Source of the DNA: Bacteroidota bacterium
GTDB taxonomy: Bacteria; Bacteroidota; Bacteroidia; Chitinophagales; Chitinophagaceae
DNA: 11,026 nucleotides
Reading direction: 5' to 3'
NCBI GenBank assembly: GCA_013414745.1
Contig: CP058707.1
Location: forward strand, 2,654,860-2,665,885
Both the position numbers and the translations under genes were made by a program. The notes under the pieces were generated by a model, which saw only the letters and a program-made list of their open reading frames with translations, did not search any database and was not told the origin of the DNA. Below are positions 8,335 through 11,026 of this stretch, in pieces; position 1 is the first letter of the stretch; every line of letters starts with the position of its first letter.

Positions 8335-8637
8335 AATATCGAAGTGATTTCTGTAGGAACTACAAGGTAGACCAATTGTTATCTCGTTTCGTCAGCGTTG
8401 ACGAGACCTGCCAGTGCCGATGTATTCATTGTTTGCGAGGAACGTGCATTACCCAAAAGAATCGGTAATTGGATAGTTGATTCCCGATGCCGAGATTGAG
8501 ATCAAATCGGTATCAAATAGTCTTTGGATTATCTAGAGTTCGAATTGGTCATATAGGCCTCGGTTTGATTTTCTAAATCGGGGTTACCGAGCAAATCCTT
8601 TACTTCGCGCCATGCTAATACAAATTCTTGCTTCTAC
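8335..8637 (-). pseudogene. Unidentified minus-strand gene remnant upstream of the repeat
   Basis: On the minus strand the stretch starting near 8632 reads KQEFVLAWREVKDLLGNPD then LENQTEAYMTNSNSR, one open frame of about 34 codons. Further pieces in other frames are DTDLISISASGINYPITDSFG, TMNTSALAGLVNADETR and LVVPTEITSIF, ending beside the repeat. Joining them needs several frame changes. It may be the N-terminal part of the gene whose end lies at 7756-8062, interrupted by repeat copy B, but no family is recognised and I cannot prove the two parts belong together. No convincing start codon is seen. The rest of 8335-8699 holds no other gene that I can support. Confidence 0.27.
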
Positions 8638-8649
8638 ACAATAAGACGA

Positions 8650-8663
8650 AAACGAATTCGTTT
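8650..8663. promoter_or_regulatory. 14-bp perfect palindrome upstream of the 8700 gene
   Basis: AAACGAATTCGTTT is a perfect palindrome centred between 8656 and 8657, 37 bp before ATG 8700. Its position suits an operator for a dimeric regulator, but a 14-bp AT-rich palindrome can occur by chance and no regulator is encoded nearby. I find no convincing TTTG-N20-TAnnTTTG promoter in this leader. Confidence 0.25.
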
Positions 8664-8699
8664 GAATGCCCTAAATTGTGTGGACTAAAATAGTTTAAA

Positions 8700-10620
8700 A
8701 TGAAAACATATTGGATGGCTTTATTCCTGCTACTTTGTTATTCTGATTCAAAGGCTTCTCACCTCGCGGTAGGTGAAATGACGTACAACTATCTCGGAAA
8801 TGACCTGTACGAAATTACGCTGACCCTTTATCGCGATTGCCGGTCTCCTGCCCAGGGTGGGGGCAATCCTGCAGCAATCATGGGAGATGATCCTGCTTAT
8901 ATTTCCATTTACAAAGGCGATCAATTCTATCTGGCCGACTCCGTATTTTCAACCAATCAACAGACCTATAGCCTCAATGGGTCCTACTGCTACAAGAGTA
9001 CTCCGGTGACTTGTATCAACCAAATCACATTTAAATTCACCAAACAACTTCCTGCTTCCTCGGAGCCTTACACGATTATAACGCAACGGTGTTGTATGAA
9101 TGCCGAAATCGCTAATATCCTGGCACCAGATAGTCGGGGTAATCACTTTATGTGCGTGATTCCACCCTCCTTGCAGGATAAAAATTCTTCGGCCGTTTTT
9201 AAAAAGGCTACCAATCTTTTTTATGCCGTGGCAAGGCTGTTACGATAGACCATAGTGCCACCGATGCCGATGGCGATAGCCTGAGTTATTCCCTGTGTGA
9301 AGCCTGGCAAGGAGGAAGTCCTAATGAACCTAAACCCTATATTGTTGATCCGGTTTTACCCACCTTGGTTCTCTTGCCTCTGGTGAGTCCCTATTCCTGG
9401 TCAGAGCCCATGAAAAATATTTCCATTGATCCGCAAACTGGCCAACTACGAATTGAACCGGAAGAAGAGGGACATTTTCTGGTTTCGGTTTGTTGTCATG
9501 AATGGAGGAACGGAGTCGTAATTAGCACAACGAACCGACAATATGTGTACGATGTAGAAGAATGTGAACTCACTACCGTCGCATCATTAGCTTGTGATTC
9601 CATACAGTCTGAACAAAGTGGAGGCGGAACCTGTTTCGCAACTTGCAGCGGAACTAAAACGATCGCCTTTCAGAATACGAGCCAGGGAGGTGTATCTTAT
9701 CTCTGGGACTTTGGCGACCCCTTGCAACAGAATGACACATCTACTTTGCAAAACCCGGTGTATACCTACTCAGCCTATGGAACGTATCTGGTTCGTTTAA
9801 TTGTATATGGGAATGATTGCAATGATACGATAGAAAAAAATTCATTTTGGGTCAGGATTCCGTGAAAGCAGACTTTATCACCGGCCCCTATTCGTGCACC
9901 GGAATTCCGATACAATTCACGGATCGATCTTACAGTCAGCAGAATTCCATTACAAACTGGTTGTGGAAAGTGAACGGAGAGCGTGAGTCTCTTGAACAAA
10001 ATCCGACCATCACCTTGCTTGGGACCACAGATTATCACGTTCAACTCATTGCCTTTAACTCCTTAGGATGTTATGATGTGGCTGAAACTTTCGTGCAATT
10101 AACTGAACCCGATGTTCGGGCCTACCAGGATACTATAGTGGCTCCTAATGCTGTGGTTCAGTTGTATGCTATAGGTGCGAATCAATATGCCTGGGAAACA
10201 GTGAGTGGCCCCAACACCATGAACGGTACCGGTGCTCAAATACAAGCACCCACAACGTATTTTGGCGAAACCTATTATAAAGTGATTGGTACCCGATTGG
10301 ATGGTTGTAAAGGTCAGGACAGTGTGAGGATACTTGTTACAAAAAGCGGTTATTTTATTGTTCCGAATGCATTTTCGCCCAATGGTGACGGATTAAATGA
10401 TGTGTTACGTATTCTTTCATCCGGATATACACTCAGGCAGTTCAAAATTTACAATCGAAGGGGACAGGAAGTCTTTTCTTCCCGTGACATCCGATTAGAA
10501 TGGGACGGTCGGTTCAAAGGCTCTCCTCTGGGTATGGATACATATTTCTGGTACGCTGAAATTGGTTTACCGGAAGGTATTGCAGAAATAAGAAAGGGCG
10601 ATATACTTCTATTGCGTTAA
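8700..10620 (+). CDS. PKD-domain T9SS type B surface protein (frameshifted)
   Basis: ATG 8700 opens a signal peptide (MKTYWMALFLLLCYSDSKAS), followed at once by HLAVGEMTYNYLGNDLYEIT and LTLYRDC, the conserved N-terminal module of large Bacteroidota surface proteins. The repaired length is about 640 residues. A DADGDSLSYSLC motif lies near residue 190. A PKD domain follows (YLWDFGDP ... NPVYTYSAYGTYLVRLIV, about residues 320-370), then a second PKD-like unit (IQFTDRSYSQQN, NWLWKVNGE) and an Ig-like unit (VVQLYAIGANQYAWETVSG). The last ~85 residues are a textbook type B sorting domain (VPNAFSPNGDGLNDVLRI, FKIYNRRGQEVFSSRD, WDGRFKGSPLGMDTYFW, KGDILLLR). Export by Sec then T9SS to the surface is expected; adhesion is a guess. 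Frame changes occur at T6 9217-9222 and A7 9834-9840, each repaired by adding one base. The open pieces are 8700-9248, 9365-9865 and 9847-10620. Confidence 0.85.
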
Positions 10621-10720
10621 GGAAGGCAGGAAGTTTTTAAAACTGGAATTGCATCATTTCACGCAGAATAATCGATCTAAAAAAGATATTCAGAATTTAT
10701 CCATTTCTTCATGATATGCT

Positions 10721-10752
10721 TTTGGGTAGCAGGGAATAAGCACACATCTTTG
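10721..10752 (+). promoter_or_regulatory. Bacteroidota-type promoter for the 10767 gene
   Basis: TTTG (10721-10724) and CATCTTTG (10745-10752, one mismatch to TAnnTTTG) are separated by 20 bp. The ATG at 10767 is 15 bp downstream, giving a short leader. Confidence 0.55.
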
Positions 10753-10766
10753 CACAAATAGCGGTT

Positions 10767-11026
10767 ATGAAAAAACTCCTTTTAACCTTTTTGCTTTTCG
10801 CACTGGTTGGTTTTCAATTGCAAGCTCAGGTTGTTATCAATGAAGTACAAGCTGACCCGGGCAACCACGATGGAAATGGTGGCGAATGGATTGAGTTGCG
10901 CAATGTGGGCGCTGCGCCGGTTGATTTGAGTTGCTGGATTCTAACCAACGGAGGAAGTTATAAATTACGGATTCCTTCCGGATTAATTTTACAGCCTGGA
11001 ATGTATTTGCTCATTGGTGATGCCTC
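10767..11026 (+). CDS. Secreted lamin-tail-domain protein (partial, runs off the window)
   Basis: ATG 10767 opens a strong signal peptide (MKKLLLTFLLFALVGFQLQAQ). The mature sequence begins VVINEVQADP and continues NGGEWIELRNVGAAPVDLS, CWILTNGG, and LILQPGMYLLIGD. This is the start of a lamin tail domain (LTD, PF00932): an INEV strand, a GEWIEL motif, then a 'G-W-x-L' strand. In bacteria LTD domains occur in extracellular and often nuclease-associated or surface proteins. The frame is open over all 86 codons present with no break. The C-terminal part is outside the window, so other domains and any sorting tail cannot be seen. Confidence 0.85.
   Translation, partial: MKKLLLTFLLFALVGFQLQAQVVINEVQADPGNHDGNGGEWIELRNVGAAPVDLSCWILTNGGSYKLRIPSGLILQPGMYLLIGDA

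Noticed and set aside
7744..8699. CRISPR array, tRNA or rRNA in the gene-poor region
   Set aside because: There is no regularly spaced repeat-spacer pattern, no cloverleaf with a CCA-compatible acceptor stem, and no rRNA-like conserved sequence; the two repeat copies in the window are 6.4 kb apart.
9775..10044. 89-codon minus-strand open frame
   Set aside because: It is antisense to the PKD domains of the 8700 gene, which are clearly coding on the plus strand.
217..10620. Programmed ribosomal frameshifting as the cause of the broken genes
   Set aside because: Sixteen sites in five unrelated genes, without shared slippery heptamers or downstream structures, make a programmed event implausible.

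Overview
The window looks like a Bacteroidota chromosome segment, probably from an uncultured, moderately AT-rich member of a gliding or T9SS-bearing lineage. Several secreted proteins have an N-terminal signal peptide and end in a type IX secretion (T9SS) sorting domain. These tails are type A (the YPNPVSD type) or type B (the 'gliding motility-associated' type, with PNAFSPNGDGLNDV and WDG motifs). Promoter-like sites match the Bacteroidota TTTG-N20-TAnnTTTG form, and no Shine-Dalgarno sites are evident.

Layout: 1-75, the tail of an upstream gene, then a hairpin terminator (91-112). 217-1668, a secreted beta-propeller-like protein with a type A tail. 1669-1954, an intergenic stretch with copy A of a ~97-bp interspersed repeat and a good promoter. 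1955-3900, a second secreted protein with a type A-like tail, followed 12 bp later by 3913-6744, a large surface protein with Ig/SprB-like repeats and a type B tail; these two probably form one operon. 6861-7743, an overlapping two-gene module: a small DUF6922-like protein and an AbiEii/AbiGii-type nucleotidyltransferase toxin. 7744-8699, a region without an intact gene. It holds an apparently broken minus-strand gene of unknown function, copy B of the repeat with a GC-rich extension that can fold, an inverted duplication and a 14-bp palindrome. 8700-10620, a second large PKD-domain surface protein with a type B tail. 10767 to the end, the start of a secreted lamin-tail-domain protein, with a good promoter.

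The most striking global property is that almost every long gene is broken into two or more reading frames. I traced 16 frame changes in five genes. Every one is in the same direction (equivalent to loss of one base), and most fall in or beside homopolymer runs. Restoring one base gives continuous protein with intact family motifs. This is best explained by deletion errors in the underlying sequence rather than by decay, so the genes are annotated over their repaired spans.

Together the genes describe a T9SS cargo cluster for the cell surface (propeller and adhesin-like proteins), into which a toxin-antitoxin-like module and a repeat-rich, decayed patch have been placed. I see no rRNA, tRNA, CRISPR array or intact transposase.
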